From: Caballeronia calidae
GTDB lineage: Bacteria; Pseudomonadota; Gammaproteobacteria; Burkholderiales; Burkholderiaceae
Length of the DNA stretch: 64,000 nt
NCBI RefSeq assembly: GCF_900044055.2
Contig: NZ_FCOX02000019.1
Location: forward strand, 1-64,000
Direction: 5' to 3'
Under the pieces are notes generated by a model. It had not been told where the DNA came from, did no database searches, and saw only the letters and a list, made by a program, of their open reading frames with translations. Both the position numbers and the translations under genes were made by a program. Shown in pieces: positions 44,110 through 55,263 of the stretch. The stretch's first letter is position 1. Each line of letters begins with the position of its first letter.

Positions 44110-44583
44110 ATGGCCGAGCTCGTCACCTGCCTCTGGTTCGATGGAAAGGCGCGTGAAGCGGCGGAGTTCTACGCCGCCACGTTTCCCGATAGTCGCGTCG
44201 GCGCGGGGCATGTCTCCGCGAAGCCGGGCGTCGGACAGGGGCCGGAATTAACGGTCGAGTTCACCGTGCTCGGGCAGCGCTTTCTCGGGCTGAACGGCGG
44301 CCCCAACTTCAGGCCGAACGAAGCGGTGAGCTTCATGATCCACACCGGCAGCGCGGAAGAGACCGACCGTTACTGGAACGCGATCCTCGGCAATGGCGGC
44401 GAGGAAGGGCCGTGCGGCTGGTGCAAGGACCGCTGGGGCTTCTCGTGGCAGATCACGCCGAAGCGCCTGCTCGATATTCTCAACGGTTCCGACCGCGAAG
44501 CCGCAAGACGCGCGATGGACGCGATGATGACGATGAAGAAGATCGACATCGCCGCGATCGAGCGGGCCGCTGCGGGGCAGTAG
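44110..44583 (+). CDS. PhnB-like VOC-fold protein
   Basis: This 157-residue protein belongs to the PhnB/'3-demethylubiquinone methyltransferase-like' VOC group: CLWFDGKAREAAEFYAATFP, GPELTVEFTVLGQRFLGLNGGP, and GWCKDRWGFSWQITP. The name methyltransferase is inherited and not supported; function unknown. AAGGAG precedes the ATG at 44110 by 8 nt. It stands alone and runs convergent with the LacI gene. Confidence 0.9.
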   Translation: MAELVTCLWFDGKAREAAEFYAATFPDSRVGAGHVSAKPGVGQGPELTVEFTVLGQRFLGLNGGPNFRPNEAVSFMIHTGSAEETDRYWNAILGNGGEEGPCGWCKDRWGFSWQITPKRLLDILNGSDREAARRAMDAMMTMKKIDIAAIERAAAGQ

Positions 44584-44586
44584 CGC

Positions 44587-45642
44587 TCACCGGTCGAACT
44601 CCTTTGTCTGCTCGGCCTCCTCGAACATCTTGCCGAAGCCGGTCGGCACGAGCACGACGGAGCGGTCGGCGGGATCGTAGCGATCGGCCAGCGCGAACGC
44701 TTCGGAAATGATCGTCTGCACATCCTGACGCAGCATGGTCACGTCGAAGGGCAAATGCGCCGCGAAAGGGTCCCAGTCGAAGCAGCCGACGACCGCCGAT
44801 TTCCACGCCTCCGCCGACAACGTCGATGTGAACTGCACGAGGCCTTCGAACGCGGTGATCGAGTTCATCAGCAATCCGCAGGGAAGCCGCCCGAGCTTGT
44901 CGTGGCGGATCGCGAGCGCGCGACTCGCGGACGCGGCGTTGTAGCCGCAGCATTCGATGGCATCGGGCGCGGGCACGATGCGCCGTGCCTCGAACGCGTC
45001 GCGAAAGCCCGCGATGCGCATCTCGGTCGCGTATTCACCGGCCACGCCGCCGAGCAGGATGAGTTCGCCGGGCGATTCGCCGCGCGCGATCAGCTTGTCG
45101 ATCAGCACGTCGGTGATCGCGCGCGCGCCGCCGCGATTGTCGGACACGACGGACGGCGCGCCGTCGCCGGGAAGATCGACGTTGATCGACGGCACGCCCG
45201 CCGCCGCGCACAGCGCATTGAGCGGCGCCGGATTGCGCACGCCCGCGATGAACAGCAGCTCGACCCGTTGCGACAGCAGCGTCTCGACGACGCTCACTTC
45301 GACAGCCGGATCGCGCTGCGTGCCGACGACGATCGGACACAGTCCACGGCTGCGCGCCTGATCCTCGAAAGTCTGCGCAAGGCCCGCGAAAAAGCGGTTG
45401 CGGTAATGCGGCAGCACCATGCCCGCGAGCCCCGATCTCGACAGCCGCAGCCCGCGCGCCTTCATGTTGACGTTGTAGCCGAGCTTGCGCGCGCTCTCGA
45501 GAATGCGCTCGGCCGTTTCCTCCTTGATGCGATAACGCGCCCAGGTGCCGTTCAGCACCATGCTCACTGTGGACGTCGATGATCCCGTCGCCTTTGCGAT
45601 GTCGTAGATCGTCGACTTCCTTGCGGGGGTATTGCTGGCCAT
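44587..45642 (-). CDS. LacI-family repressor of the sugar ABC operon
   Basis: This 351-residue regulator has a LacI-type helix-turn-helix (STIYDIAKATGSSTSTVSMV, LNGT) and a periplasmic-binding-like ligand domain. It is divergent from the sugar ABC operon across 225 bp that hold two 18-bp palindromes, its probable operators. The DNA-binding part begins at MASNTPARK; the ribosome site is weak. The inducer is probably the imported sugar. Confidence 0.93.
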   Translation of the reverse strand: MASNTPARKSTIYDIAKATGSSTSTVSMVLNGTWARYRIKEETAERILESARKLGYNVNMKARGLRLSRSGLAGMVLPHYRNRFFAGLAQTFEDQARSRGLCPIVVGTQRDPAVEVSVVETLLSQRVELLFIAGVRNPAPLNALCAAAGVPSINVDLPGDGAPSVVSDNRGGARAITDVLIDKLIARGESPGELILLGGVAGEYATEMRIAGFRDAFEARRIVPAPDAIECCGYNAASASRALAIRHDKLGRLPCGLLMNSITAFEGLVQFTSTLSAEAWKSAVVGCFDWDPFAAHLPFDVTMLRQDVQTIISEAFALADRYDPADRSVVLVPTGFGKMFEEAEQTKEFDR

Positions 45643-45728
45643 CGGTCTTGCTCCACTGCATGCGTTTCCCGGACGGTAGCCGTTCCCAAATCAGGAACCG
45701 AGCTAGGGTTTGTCCGGGTCGACCCTGT

Positions 45729-45746
45729 TGCTGAATAGATTCAGCA
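45729..45746. promoter_or_regulatory. LacI operator O1
   Basis: TGCTGAATAGATTCAGCA, with perfect 8-bp arms TGCTGAAT/ATTCAGCA around a 2-bp centre. Its centre lies 33 bp from that of the second copy, about three helical turns. Confidence 0.85.
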
Positions 45747-45761
45747 TAGCCCAACCCGGTT

Positions 45762-45779
45762 TGCTGAATGGATTCAGCA
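45762..45779. promoter_or_regulatory. LacI operator O2
   Basis: TGCTGAATGGATTCAGCA, identical to O1 except for one central base. A further partial half site ATTCAGC follows at 45783-45789. Confidence 0.85.
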
Positions 45780-45867
45780 TAATTCAGCCACAGCGCCGGC
45801 GCATCTGGAATTCCGATCACTCAACAGGGCGTCTGCTCGACGTGCGCGGATGGCCTCCGGAGGAGAC

Positions 45868-46860
45868 ATGACCAAGAATCTGATTCGCTCGTTGTGTGCA
45901 GGCGTGGCCGCATTCGCGTTGGCGATCGGCATGGCGGCGGCGTCGCCCGACAAGCCGGTCATCGGCGTCGTCGTGAAGATCGGCGGCATTCCCTGGTTCA
46001 ACGCGATGGACGCCGGCATCAAGAAGCGCGCCGGGGAGCTCGGCGTGAAGGCGTTCATGGTCGGCCCGACGAGCGCCGATCCCGCGCTGCAGGTCCGCGC
46101 GATCGAGGATCTGATCGCGCAAAAGGTCGATGTGATCGGCGTCGTGCCCAACGATGCCGAAGTGCTCGAACCCGTGCTGCAACGCGCCCGCGCGGCGGGC
46201 ATCAAGGTCATCACGCACGAGTCGCCGAAGCAGAAGAACGCGGACTGGGATTTCGAACTGGCGTCGGTGAAGGGCTTCGGCGAGGCGTATGCGAAGCGGC
46301 TCGGCGAAGCGCTCGGCGGCAAGGGCGAATACGCGGTGTTCGTCGGCTCGCTGACGGTGCCGCTGCATAACGCATGGGCCGATGCGGCCATCGCGTACAT
46401 CAAGGCGAACTATCCGGGCATGACGCTCGTCGGCGACCGTTACGGCGTGGCCGAAGATGTCGATGCATCGCGCAAGACCGCGCTCGATCTGATGCGCGCG
46501 CATCCGAACCTGAGGGCGATTCTCGCGTTCGGCAGCCAGGGCCCGATCGGCGCGGCGCGTGCGGTTCAGGAAAAGCAGATGAAGGGCAAGGTGATCGTGC
46601 TCGGTCCGTTCTCGCCGGGACAAGGGCGGCGCCTCGTTCACGACGGCGTGCTGACCGGCGGCTACATGTGGAATCCGGCGCAGGCGGGCGAAGTCTTCGT
46701 GACGCTCGGCACGATGGTCGCGAAGGGCCAGCCGATCAAGGACGGCACGAACATTCCGGGCCTCGGCGTCGTGCATCCGGATGGGCACAACCTGATCGTC
46801 GATCAACTGGTCGATCTCAACGAGAAGACCGTCGACGAGCTCGCGAAGTCGGGTCTCTGA
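45868..46860 (+). CDS. Sugar ABC substrate-binding protein (LsrB/RbsB-like)
   Basis: This 330-residue periplasmic protein has a signal peptide cut near MAAA (residue 24). The mature part begins with KPVIGVVVKIGGIPWFNAMD and carries the Peripla_BP_4 fold seen in LsrB/RbsB/RhaS-type proteins (VVPNDAEVLEPVLQRARAAG; HESPKQKNADWDF). AGGAGA precedes the ATG. It heads the ABC operon and would bind a pentose or hexose; no ligand can be named. Confidence 0.92.
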   Translation: MTKNLIRSLCAGVAAFALAIGMAAASPDKPVIGVVVKIGGIPWFNAMDAGIKKRAGELGVKAFMVGPTSADPALQVRAIEDLIAQKVDVIGVVPNDAEVLEPVLQRARAAGIKVITHESPKQKNADWDFELASVKGFGEAYAKRLGEALGGKGEYAVFVGSLTVPLHNAWADAAIAYIKANYPGMTLVGDRYGVAEDVDASRKTALDLMRAHPNLRAILAFGSQGPIGAARAVQEKQMKGKVIVLGPFSPGQGRRLVHDGVLTGGYMWNPAQAGEVFVTLGTMVAKGQPIKDGTNIPGLGVVHPDGHNLIVDQLVDLNEKTVDELAKSGL

Positions 46861-46926
46861 GCGCAATTCTTTTCTGCGCGCGGGTGTGTGCGGCGAACGC
46901 GGCATGCACCCGGCAGGGAGCGTTTC

Positions 46927-48465
46927 ATGATGCACGCAGCGCCCACCGGCTCGCAGGCGGTTGCCGCGCAAGCCGGCCGCACGCCTTTGCTTCAGCTCGA
47001 CAACATCTCGAAGGTCTTCGGCGGCGTGAAGGCGCTGAAGGCCGTGAAGTTCGACGTGATGCCCGGCGAAGTGCTTTGCCTCGCGGGCGAGAACGGCTGC
47101 GGCAAGAGCACCATCATCAAGATCATCAACGGCGTGTATCAGCCTGAGCCGGGCGCGGTGATGCTGATGGACGGCGAGTCCATCGAAGGGCTCGATCCGG
47201 CGAGAGCGCGCGAGCTCGGCATTCAGGTGATCTGGCAGGATCTCGCGCTGTTTCCCGAGATGACCGTCGCGGAGAACATCGCGTTCGAGCAGAACCTCGG
47301 CGGCCGTCCGCGCTTCGTCAGCTACGGGAAGATGAAAGACGCGGCGCGGCGGATTCTCGCGCGGCTCGGCGTGACCATCGATCTGAATCGTTCCGTGCGT
47401 TCATTGTCGATCGCGCAGCGGCAGATCGTGGCGATCGCGCGGGCGCTCGTGCGCGACGCGCGCCTCGTGTTCATGGACGAGCCGACCGCGTCGCTCAGTC
47501 ATGCGGAGACGGAGGCGCTGCTTGCGATCGTGCGTCGCCTGTCGGCGGACGGCATCGCCGTGGTGTTCGTGAGTCACCGGCTTGCGGAAGTGCTCCAGGT
47601 CTGCACGCGCGTGACCGTGCTGCGCGATGGTCAATACGTCGGCACGTTCCCGACCGAAGGCATGACGCAAACGCGTCTCACGGAACTGATGACGGGCCGC
47701 ACCTTCGATTACGAAGTGCGCAAGACGGATCTTTCATCGGCGCCTGTCGTGCTGGAAGTGAAGGGCTTGTCGCGCGGCCGCGAATACGCGGATATATCGC
47801 TCGAGATCAGAAAGGGCGAGATTCTCGGTGTCACCGGACGGCTCGGCGCGGGTCGCACGGAACTCGCGTTGTCGCTGTTCGGCATGACGCGGCCGCGCGC
47901 GGGATCGGTACGCATCGAAGGCCGGGAGATCGCGCTGCGCTCGAACCGCGATGCGATCCGCAAGGGCATTGCGTATGTGTCCGAGGACCGGCTTTCGCTC
48001 GGCCTCGTGCAGCCGCAATCGATCGGCGACAACACGGTCGCGGCGGTGCTCGACCATCTGCTCGACGCCACGCGGCTCATTTCCTCGCGCAAGCGCGACG
48101 ATTTGATTCGCGACTGGATCGCGCAACTCGCCGTGAAGATCGGCAAGCCGGACGACGCGGTGTCGACGCTATCCGGCGGCAATCAGCAACGCATCGTGCT
48201 CGCGAAGTGGCTCGCGACGAACCCGAAGCTGCTGATTCTGGATTCGCCGACTGTCGGCGTCGATGTGGGCGCGCGCGCCGGCATCTTCGCGATCATCCAC
48301 AAGCTCGCGGCGCTCGGCATGGCGATCCTGCTGATCTCCGACGAAATCCCCGAGGTCTATTTCAACTCGGACCGCATCCTGCATATGCGCAATGGCCGCA
48401 TCGTCGGGGAGTACGTGCCGGGCGCGACGACCATGGAACACATCGAGCGAGACGTCCATGCCTGA
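46927..48465 (+). CDS. Sugar ABC ATP-binding protein with two ATPase domains
   Basis: This 512-residue protein has two tandem ATPase domains, as in RbsA/MglA. The first has Walker A GENGCGKST and signature-like LSIAQRQIVAIARAL; the second has an altered Walker A (GRLGAGRTE) and the signature LSGGNQQRIVLAKWL. The degenerate second Walker A is normal for this family. It would drive the two permeases encoded after it. The ATG at 46927 has AGGGAG 7 nt upstream. Confidence 0.95.
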   Translation: MMHAAPTGSQAVAAQAGRTPLLQLDNISKVFGGVKALKAVKFDVMPGEVLCLAGENGCGKSTIIKIINGVYQPEPGAVMLMDGESIEGLDPARARELGIQVIWQDLALFPEMTVAENIAFEQNLGGRPRFVSYGKMKDAARRILARLGVTIDLNRSVRSLSIAQRQIVAIARALVRDARLVFMDEPTASLSHAETEALLAIVRRLSADGIAVVFVSHRLAEVLQVCTRVTVLRDGQYVGTFPTEGMTQTRLTELMTGRTFDYEVRKTDLSSAPVVLEVKGLSRGREYADISLEIRKGEILGVTGRLGAGRTELALSLFGMTRPRAGSVRIEGREIALRSNRDAIRKGIAYVSEDRLSLGLVQPQSIGDNTVAAVLDHLLDATRLISSRKRDDLIRDWIAQLAVKIGKPDDAVSTLSGGNQQRIVLAKWLATNPKLLILDSPTVGVDVGARAGIFAIIHKLAALGMAILLISDEIPEVYFNSDRILHMRNGRIVGEYVPGATTMEHIERDVHA

Positions 48466-49474
48466 TCTACGCAAAGTCGGCATCGGTTCGATCGAGGCGC
48501 TGCTGATACTCGTCATCGTCGTGATGATGATCGGTCTGAGCCTCGCGACATCGACCTTTCTCACGCTGTCGAACCTGTTCGACCTCATCAACCAGAGCTC
48601 CGTCAACATCATCTTCGCGGTGGGATTGCTGGTCGTGCTGATCGCGGGCGGCATCGATATCTCGTTCGCGGTTGGCGCATCGGTCGTGCAGTATCTGACC
48701 GCGCTGACCGTCATGCGGCTCGGCGGCGGCAACTGGGCGCTCGGCTTCATCGTCGCGGCGTGTTTCGGCTTTCTGCTCGGCGCGGTGAATGCGACGATCA
48801 TCTATCGCTTTCGCATCGTGTCGATCGTCGTGACGATCGCCACGTTCAACGTGTTCTTCGGCGGCCTGATGTTTCTGACGGGCGGCGTGTCGATCTACGA
48901 CTTGCCCGACTGGTGGGTCGATCGCGTGTCGATCGTGCATTTCGATACCGCGAGCGGCGCGGCGAATCTCGCGCTGCCCGTCGCGGTGATGGTCGTGATG
49001 GTCTTCGCGACGTGGTTCCTGCTTCGCCGCACGACGACCGGCCGCCAGCTCTACGCGATGGGCGACAACCCCGAGGCGGCGCGGCGCGTGGGCGTGAACA
49101 TCGGCGCGATGCATTACATCGCGTTCGGCTGGCTCGGCATGATGGCGGGCATCGCGGGACTCATGCAGGCGCATTACGTGCAGGAAGTGGTGCCCAACGC
49201 GCTCTATGGCCGCGAACTCGATGTGCTGGCCGCCGTCGTGCTGGGCGGCGCGCGGCTCGGCGGCGGGCGCGGCACGATCCTCGGCGCGATTCTCGGCATC
49301 CTGCTCACCGCGATCACCGCGAACGGCCTCAACCTGCTCGGCATCTCGCCTTACGCATTCAAGATGATCATCGGCGCGATCATTCTCGTCGCGATCACCT
49401 TGTCGAGCGGCGGCTTCGCAAAGCTCGTCGGATCGCGTTTCGCCGCGTCGCAGAATGCAAAGGCATCGTCATGA
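48458..49474 (+). CDS. Sugar ABC permease 1
   Basis: This 338-residue protein has about ten hydrophobic segments and the family text AGGIDISFAVGASVVQYL and LDVLAAVVLGGARLGGGRGT, as in RbsC/LsrC-type permeases. It overlaps the ATPase gene by 8 bp and the second permease gene by 4 bp (ATGA), so the four genes are translationally coupled. Confidence 0.93.
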   Translation: MPDLRKVGIGSIEALLILVIVVMMIGLSLATSTFLTLSNLFDLINQSSVNIIFAVGLLVVLIAGGIDISFAVGASVVQYLTALTVMRLGGGNWALGFIVAACFGFLLGAVNATIIYRFRIVSIVVTIATFNVFFGGLMFLTGGVSIYDLPDWWVDRVSIVHFDTASGAANLALPVAVMVVMVFATWFLLRRTTTGRQLYAMGDNPEAARRVGVNIGAMHYIAFGWLGMMAGIAGLMQAHYVQEVVPNALYGRELDVLAAVVLGGARLGGGRGTILGAILGILLTAITANGLNLLGISPYAFKMIIGAIILVAITLSSGGFAKLVGSRFAASQNAKASS

Positions 49475-50490
49475 AAGATCGTTCGTCTGCGTCGTTCATT
49501 CCCGCCGATGTCGCCGGGCTGCTCGGCTTTCTCGTCATCGTGATCGCCGTGATGAGTTTCGCGTCCGATCGCTTCTTCACGGCGAGCACGTTCGTATCGG
49601 TCGCATTCCAGTTGCCCGAGCTCGGCTTCTTCACGCTCGCCATGTTGATGCCGCTGATCTCCGGCGGCTTCAATCTCGCGGTGACGTTCACGGCCAATAT
49701 CTCGGGCCTCGCGATGGCCTATGTGCTGCACACGCACGGCGGCGCGGATGCGGGTGCGCTCGCCGTTCTGCTCGGCATCGTCGCGGCGCTGGCGACGGGC
49801 GCCGCGTCGGGCTGGGTGATGGGCGCGGTCATCGCACGAACGGGCGCGAGCCCGATCCTCGTCTCGCTGTCGATGATGATCTTCCTGCGCGGCCTCGGCG
49901 AATTCCTCACGCGCGGCGGCGATATCTCCGGCTTTCCGCCGTTCGTGCGCGAGATGGGCAACGGCGTGTTCATCGGCGTGCCGATTCCGCTGTGGATTTT
50001 CATCGGCTGCGCGCTGCTGTGGCATGTCGTGATGACGCGCTCGCGGCTCGGCTTCGCCACGCGCATGATCGGCTCCAATCTCGAAGCGACGCGCTATTCA
50101 GGCATCGCGACGACGCGCGCCGTCACGCGCATCTACATGCTGTCCGGGCTGATGTGCGGCGTCGCGGGCGTCGTGATGGCGGCGCAGTTCAATTCCGTGC
50201 GCGTGGGTCATGGCGAGGCGTTCCTGCTGATCTCGGTGCTCGCGTGCTTTCTCGGCCGCGTCGATCCGTTCGGCGGCTTCGGGCGCGTGGTGCCGGTCGT
50301 CATCGCGCTGGTGATTCTGCAGGTCATCGCGTCGGGGCTGAATCTGCTCGGCGCGAATCAACATCTGGCGACCGCGCTGTGGGGCGTGTTCCTGCTGGTT
50401 GTGATGCTCATCCGTTGGGCGTGGGCCAACGGCATTTCGAAGACACTGGTCCGCAGGCGCGTGACCGCATCGGAGGGAGTCGCACGATGA
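49471..50490 (+). CDS. Sugar ABC permease 2
   Basis: This 339-residue RbsC/LsrD-type permease has SGGFNLAVTFTANISGLAMA, GWVMGAVIARTGASPILVSL and FLGRVDPFGGFGRVVPV. It pairs with permease 1. The ATGA overlap with the epimerase gene (50487-50490) shows tight coupling. Confidence 0.93.
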   Translation: MKDRSSASFIPADVAGLLGFLVIVIAVMSFASDRFFTASTFVSVAFQLPELGFFTLAMLMPLISGGFNLAVTFTANISGLAMAYVLHTHGGADAGALAVLLGIVAALATGAASGWVMGAVIARTGASPILVSLSMMIFLRGLGEFLTRGGDISGFPPFVREMGNGVFIGVPIPLWIFIGCALLWHVVMTRSRLGFATRMIGSNLEATRYSGIATTRAVTRIYMLSGLMCGVAGVVMAAQFNSVRVGHGEAFLLISVLACFLGRVDPFGGFGRVVPVVIALVILQVIASGLNLLGANQHLATALWGVFLLVVMLIRWAWANGISKTLVRRRVTASEGVAR

Positions 50491-51362
50491 ACAAGCTTGG
50501 CGTACATGCACTGGTATGGGCGGGCGATCTGACGCCGGACTCGACGCGCAAGGTGATCAGCCAGACCAAAGCCGCCGGTTTCGATCTCGTCGAGCTTTCC
50601 CTGCACGGCCCGAAAGTCATGGACCTCGCGCTGACCCGCGATCTGTTGCAGGAGCACGGACTGGATATCGGCTGCTCGCGCGGACTGACATTCGATGCGG
50701 ACGTCTCCAGCGAAGATGCTGCGACGGTCGCGCGCGGCGTCGCGTTGCTGGAGGAAGGCATCACGATTACGTCGGAACTGGGCGGCGGTTATTTCGGCGG
50801 CATTCTGTACGGCGCGATGGCGAAGTATTCCGCGCCCGTCACGAAGCAGGGGCGTCGCAATTCGGTGGATTCGCTCAAGCGCATCGCCGAATTCGCGCAG
50901 AAGAAAAACGTGACGCTCGGGCTCGAAGTCGTGAATCGCTACGAAAGCAATCTGCTGAACACGGCGTCGCAGGCGCTCGCGCTGATCGACGAAGTGAACG
51001 CGCCGAATGTCGTCGTGCATCTCGATACGTATCACATGAACATCGAGGAATCGGACTTCATGCAGCCGGTGCTGGAATGCGGCAAGCGGCTGGGGTATGT
51101 GCATATCGGCGAAAGCAATCGCGGCTATCTCGGCTCGGGCACGATCGACTTTTCGCAGTTCTTTCACGCGCTCGCGATGGTCGGCTATGAAGGCGTCGTC
51201 ACGTTCGAGAGCTTTTCGTCGACGGTCGTGAACGAGCAGTTGTCGAACACGCTCGCGATATGGCGCAACCTGTGGGACGACGGCATGGATCTCGCGAAGC
51301 ATGCGCGCGAGTTCATCGCGGGCGGCATCAATGCGGCGTCGAAGGCGAGGGCGCATCATTGA
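50487..51362 (+). CDS. Sugar-phosphate isomerase/epimerase (D-tagatose 3-epimerase-like)
   Basis: This 291-residue TIM-barrel protein is of the xylose-isomerase-like group: LGVHALVWAGDLTPDS, GLEVVNRYESNLLNT, VVVHLDTYHMNIEE, GYVHIGESNRGYLGSG and VTFESFSS. The Glu, Asp, His and Glu in these motifs fit the metal and substrate ligands of D-psicose/tagatose 3-epimerase. It lies in the operon with the sugar ABC importer and follows CGGAGGGAG. A ketose such as allulose, tagatose or a rare sugar is the likely substrate. Confidence 0.9.
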   Translation: MNKLGVHALVWAGDLTPDSTRKVISQTKAAGFDLVELSLHGPKVMDLALTRDLLQEHGLDIGCSRGLTFDADVSSEDAATVARGVALLEEGITITSELGGGYFGGILYGAMAKYSAPVTKQGRRNSVDSLKRIAEFAQKKNVTLGLEVVNRYESNLLNTASQALALIDEVNAPNVVVHLDTYHMNIEESDFMQPVLECGKRLGYVHIGESNRGYLGSGTIDFSQFFHALAMVGYEGVVTFESFSSTVVNEQLSNTLAIWRNLWDDGMDLAKHAREFIAGGINAASKARAHH

Positions 51363-51370
51363 TCGCAAAG

Positions 51371-51408
51371 CGGCAAACCCCGCGTGTCGATGCACGCAGG
51401 GTTTGCCG
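51371..51408. terminator. Hairpin between convergent operons
   Basis: CGGCAAACCCCGCGTG pairs with CACGCAGGGTTTGCCG (one mismatch) across a 6-base loop. There is no long T-run. It separates the sugar operon from dgdA. Confidence 0.65.
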
Positions 51409-51414
51409 AAGCAC

Positions 51415-53677
<2,263 letters not shown>

Positions 53678-53686
53678 CGCGATGCG

Positions 53687-54397
53687 TCACATCGCGTAAA
53701 TCTTCTCGCAGAATCCGGCGCTCGCGCCGAGCCTTCTCGACAGATCGGCGGCGGCGCTCAGTTGCGGCTCGATCAGCTCGCCGGTTTCATGCGCCGGGAT
53801 CAATCGCGACGCGGGCCCGGAAAGCGTGAGCGCGGCCATGAACGTGTCGCCGGCGCCGAAGACGGGCGTCGCGAAGGCAGCCGTATGCTGATCGCGTGCG
53901 CCGGACGTGAAGAGCGGCATCTTCGGCGGCGCGTCGTAAATCGGTTCGTTCAATCCCCAGTAGCGGATCACGTGGCTGATGGCCGTCTCGTCCAGCGGAA
54001 ACGACGTGCCCGCGAGCCGCGTTTCCCGCAAGCCTTCGGACGGCTCCGCGCGGAAGAGACACAGCCGTTGCCCGTTATCGAGCACGTAGTACGATGCGCT
54101 TTCCTTCGTCGATGCGGCGAGCGCATGCAGCGCCGGCTCCACCACCGACGACAGATGAAACGACTGCTCGAAAAGCTTGCCCAGATAGAGCACGCGATGC
54201 CCGAGCGAGTAGTTGCCCGCCTGCGAGCGCACGACGTAACCCATGCGCTCGAGCGAGTTCATAAGTCGGTACACGGTCGTCTTGTGCATGCCGGACGCCT
54301 GCGCGAGCGCCGCCAGTGACTGCGATTCCGCGCCCGGCTTGAAGCAGTCCAGCAGCGAGAGCGCCTTCTCGACCGCTGCCACGCCATCGTTCCCCAT
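53687..54397 (-). CDS. IclR-family regulator
   Basis: This 236-residue protein has the IclR winged helix (AVEKALSLLDCFKPG; SLAALAQASGMHKTTVYRLM, NSLERMGYV) and the C-terminal effector domain (YLGKLFEQSFHLSSVVEPAL). The ATG at 54397 follows GGGAG; longer frames upstream include the operator DNA. It is divergent from the RraA-led catabolic array and probably controls it through the GTAC palindromes between them. Confidence 0.92.
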   Translation of the reverse strand: MGNDGVAAVEKALSLLDCFKPGAESQSLAALAQASGMHKTTVYRLMNSLERMGYVVRSQAGNYSLGHRVLYLGKLFEQSFHLSSVVEPALHALAASTKESASYYVLDNGQRLCLFRAEPSEGLRETRLAGTSFPLDETAISHVIRYWGLNEPIYDAPPKMPLFTSGARDQHTAAFATPVFGAGDTFMAALTLSGPASRLIPAHETGELIEPQLSAAADLSRRLGASAGFCEKIYAM

Positions 54398-54427
54398 TCC
54401 CGTCTCCCGGTTTTCGATCACGGACCA

Positions 54428-54433
54428 TTGTAC
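54428..54433. promoter_or_regulatory. TTGTAC half site near the IclR start
   Basis: The half-site TTGTAC occurs 31 bp before the IclR ATG, matching the arms of the palindrome at 54528-54542. It may allow autoregulation. Confidence 0.4.
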
Positions 54434-54527
54434 ACAGTAAAATGGCGTTTCACCTGATAAAAGGGTTAACGCTACTGGTCTCGTTCGGCCGCGCTGTTTT
54501 ATAGTGATTTCACTCCGTACACCACAG

Positions 54528-54542
54528 TTGTACATCGTACAA
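54528..54542. promoter_or_regulatory. Probable IclR operator
   Basis: TTGTACATCGTACAA is a perfect 15-bp palindrome with a 3-bp centre, 23 bp before the RraA-like gene. A second GTAC lies at 54517-54520. Confidence 0.75.
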
Positions 54543-54564
54543 CATGACCTTCGAGGTGAAATTC

Positions 54565-55263
54565 ATGAGCATGACGTCCGCAGGCAATTCCCCCATCAAT
54601 CGCAATATCGAGCGCGTATCGCCGGAGCTCGTCGAAGCGGCGGCGAAGTATCAGGCGGCCATCCTCGCCGATGTCGCCGGCCGTCGCGGCACCGTGCATG
54701 GCCGCGTGAAGCCGCTGTCGCCGACGATGAAAGTCGCCGGTCCGGCCGTGACCGTCGAAGTGCGTCCCGGCGACAATCTCGCGCTCCACGCCGCGCTGGC
54801 CATCGCGAAGCCGGGCGATGTGATCGTCGTCGATGGCAAGGGCGATGTCACCTGCGCGCTGCTCGGCGAAATCATGGCGACGCAGGCGAAGGCGAGCGGC
54901 ATCGCGGGCATCATCATCGACGCGGCGGTGCGCGATGCGCACGAGCTCGCGCAGGGCGACTATCCGATCTTCTCGGCGGGCCTGAATCCGTGCGGCCCGA
55001 CCAAGAGCGTCGCCGGTCTCGTGAACGCGCCGATCTCCATCGGCGGCACGGCGGTGAATCCGGGCGATCTCGTCGTCGGCGATGCCGATGGCGTCGTCGT
55101 CATTCCGCGCAAGGATGTCGCGCGCATCGTCGATCTCGCGCAGAAGAAGCTCGACATGGAAACCGCGCGCATCGCCGCCATTCACAAGGGCGACGTGCGT
55201 CCCGGCTGGGTCGAGAAAGAGCTGCGCGCCGCCGGCATGCTGGCCGAAGGCGAGGCACTGTGA
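54565..55263 (+). CDS. RraA-family aldolase-like protein
   Basis: This 232-residue protein has the RraA/HMG-aldolase fold: PGDVIVVDGKGDVTCALLGE, IIIDAAVRDAHEL with the conserved Arg-Asp, and VVGDADGVVVIP. Related enzymes cleave 4-hydroxy-4-methyl-2-oxoglutarate or 4-carboxy-4-hydroxy-2-oxoadipate, end steps of gallate and protocatechuate pathways. It begins the array and overlaps the dehydrogenase gene by one base. The ATG at 54565 has GAGGTGA before it; an ATG at 54544 is possible. Exact substrate unknown. Confidence 0.88.
   Translation: MSMTSAGNSPINRNIERVSPELVEAAAKYQAAILADVAGRRGTVHGRVKPLSPTMKVAGPAVTVEVRPGDNLALHAALAIAKPGDVIVVDGKGDVTCALLGEIMATQAKASGIAGIIIDAAVRDAHELAQGDYPIFSAGLNPCGPTKSVAGLVNAPISIGGTAVNPGDLVVGDADGVVVIPRKDVARIVDLAQKKLDMETARIAAIHKGDVRPGWVEKELRAAGMLAEGEAL

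Noticed and set aside
44110..44583. A ubiquinone-biosynthesis methyltransferase
   Set aside because: The protein is a small VOC-fold PhnB-like protein with no SAM-binding motif; the name is an old misannotation.
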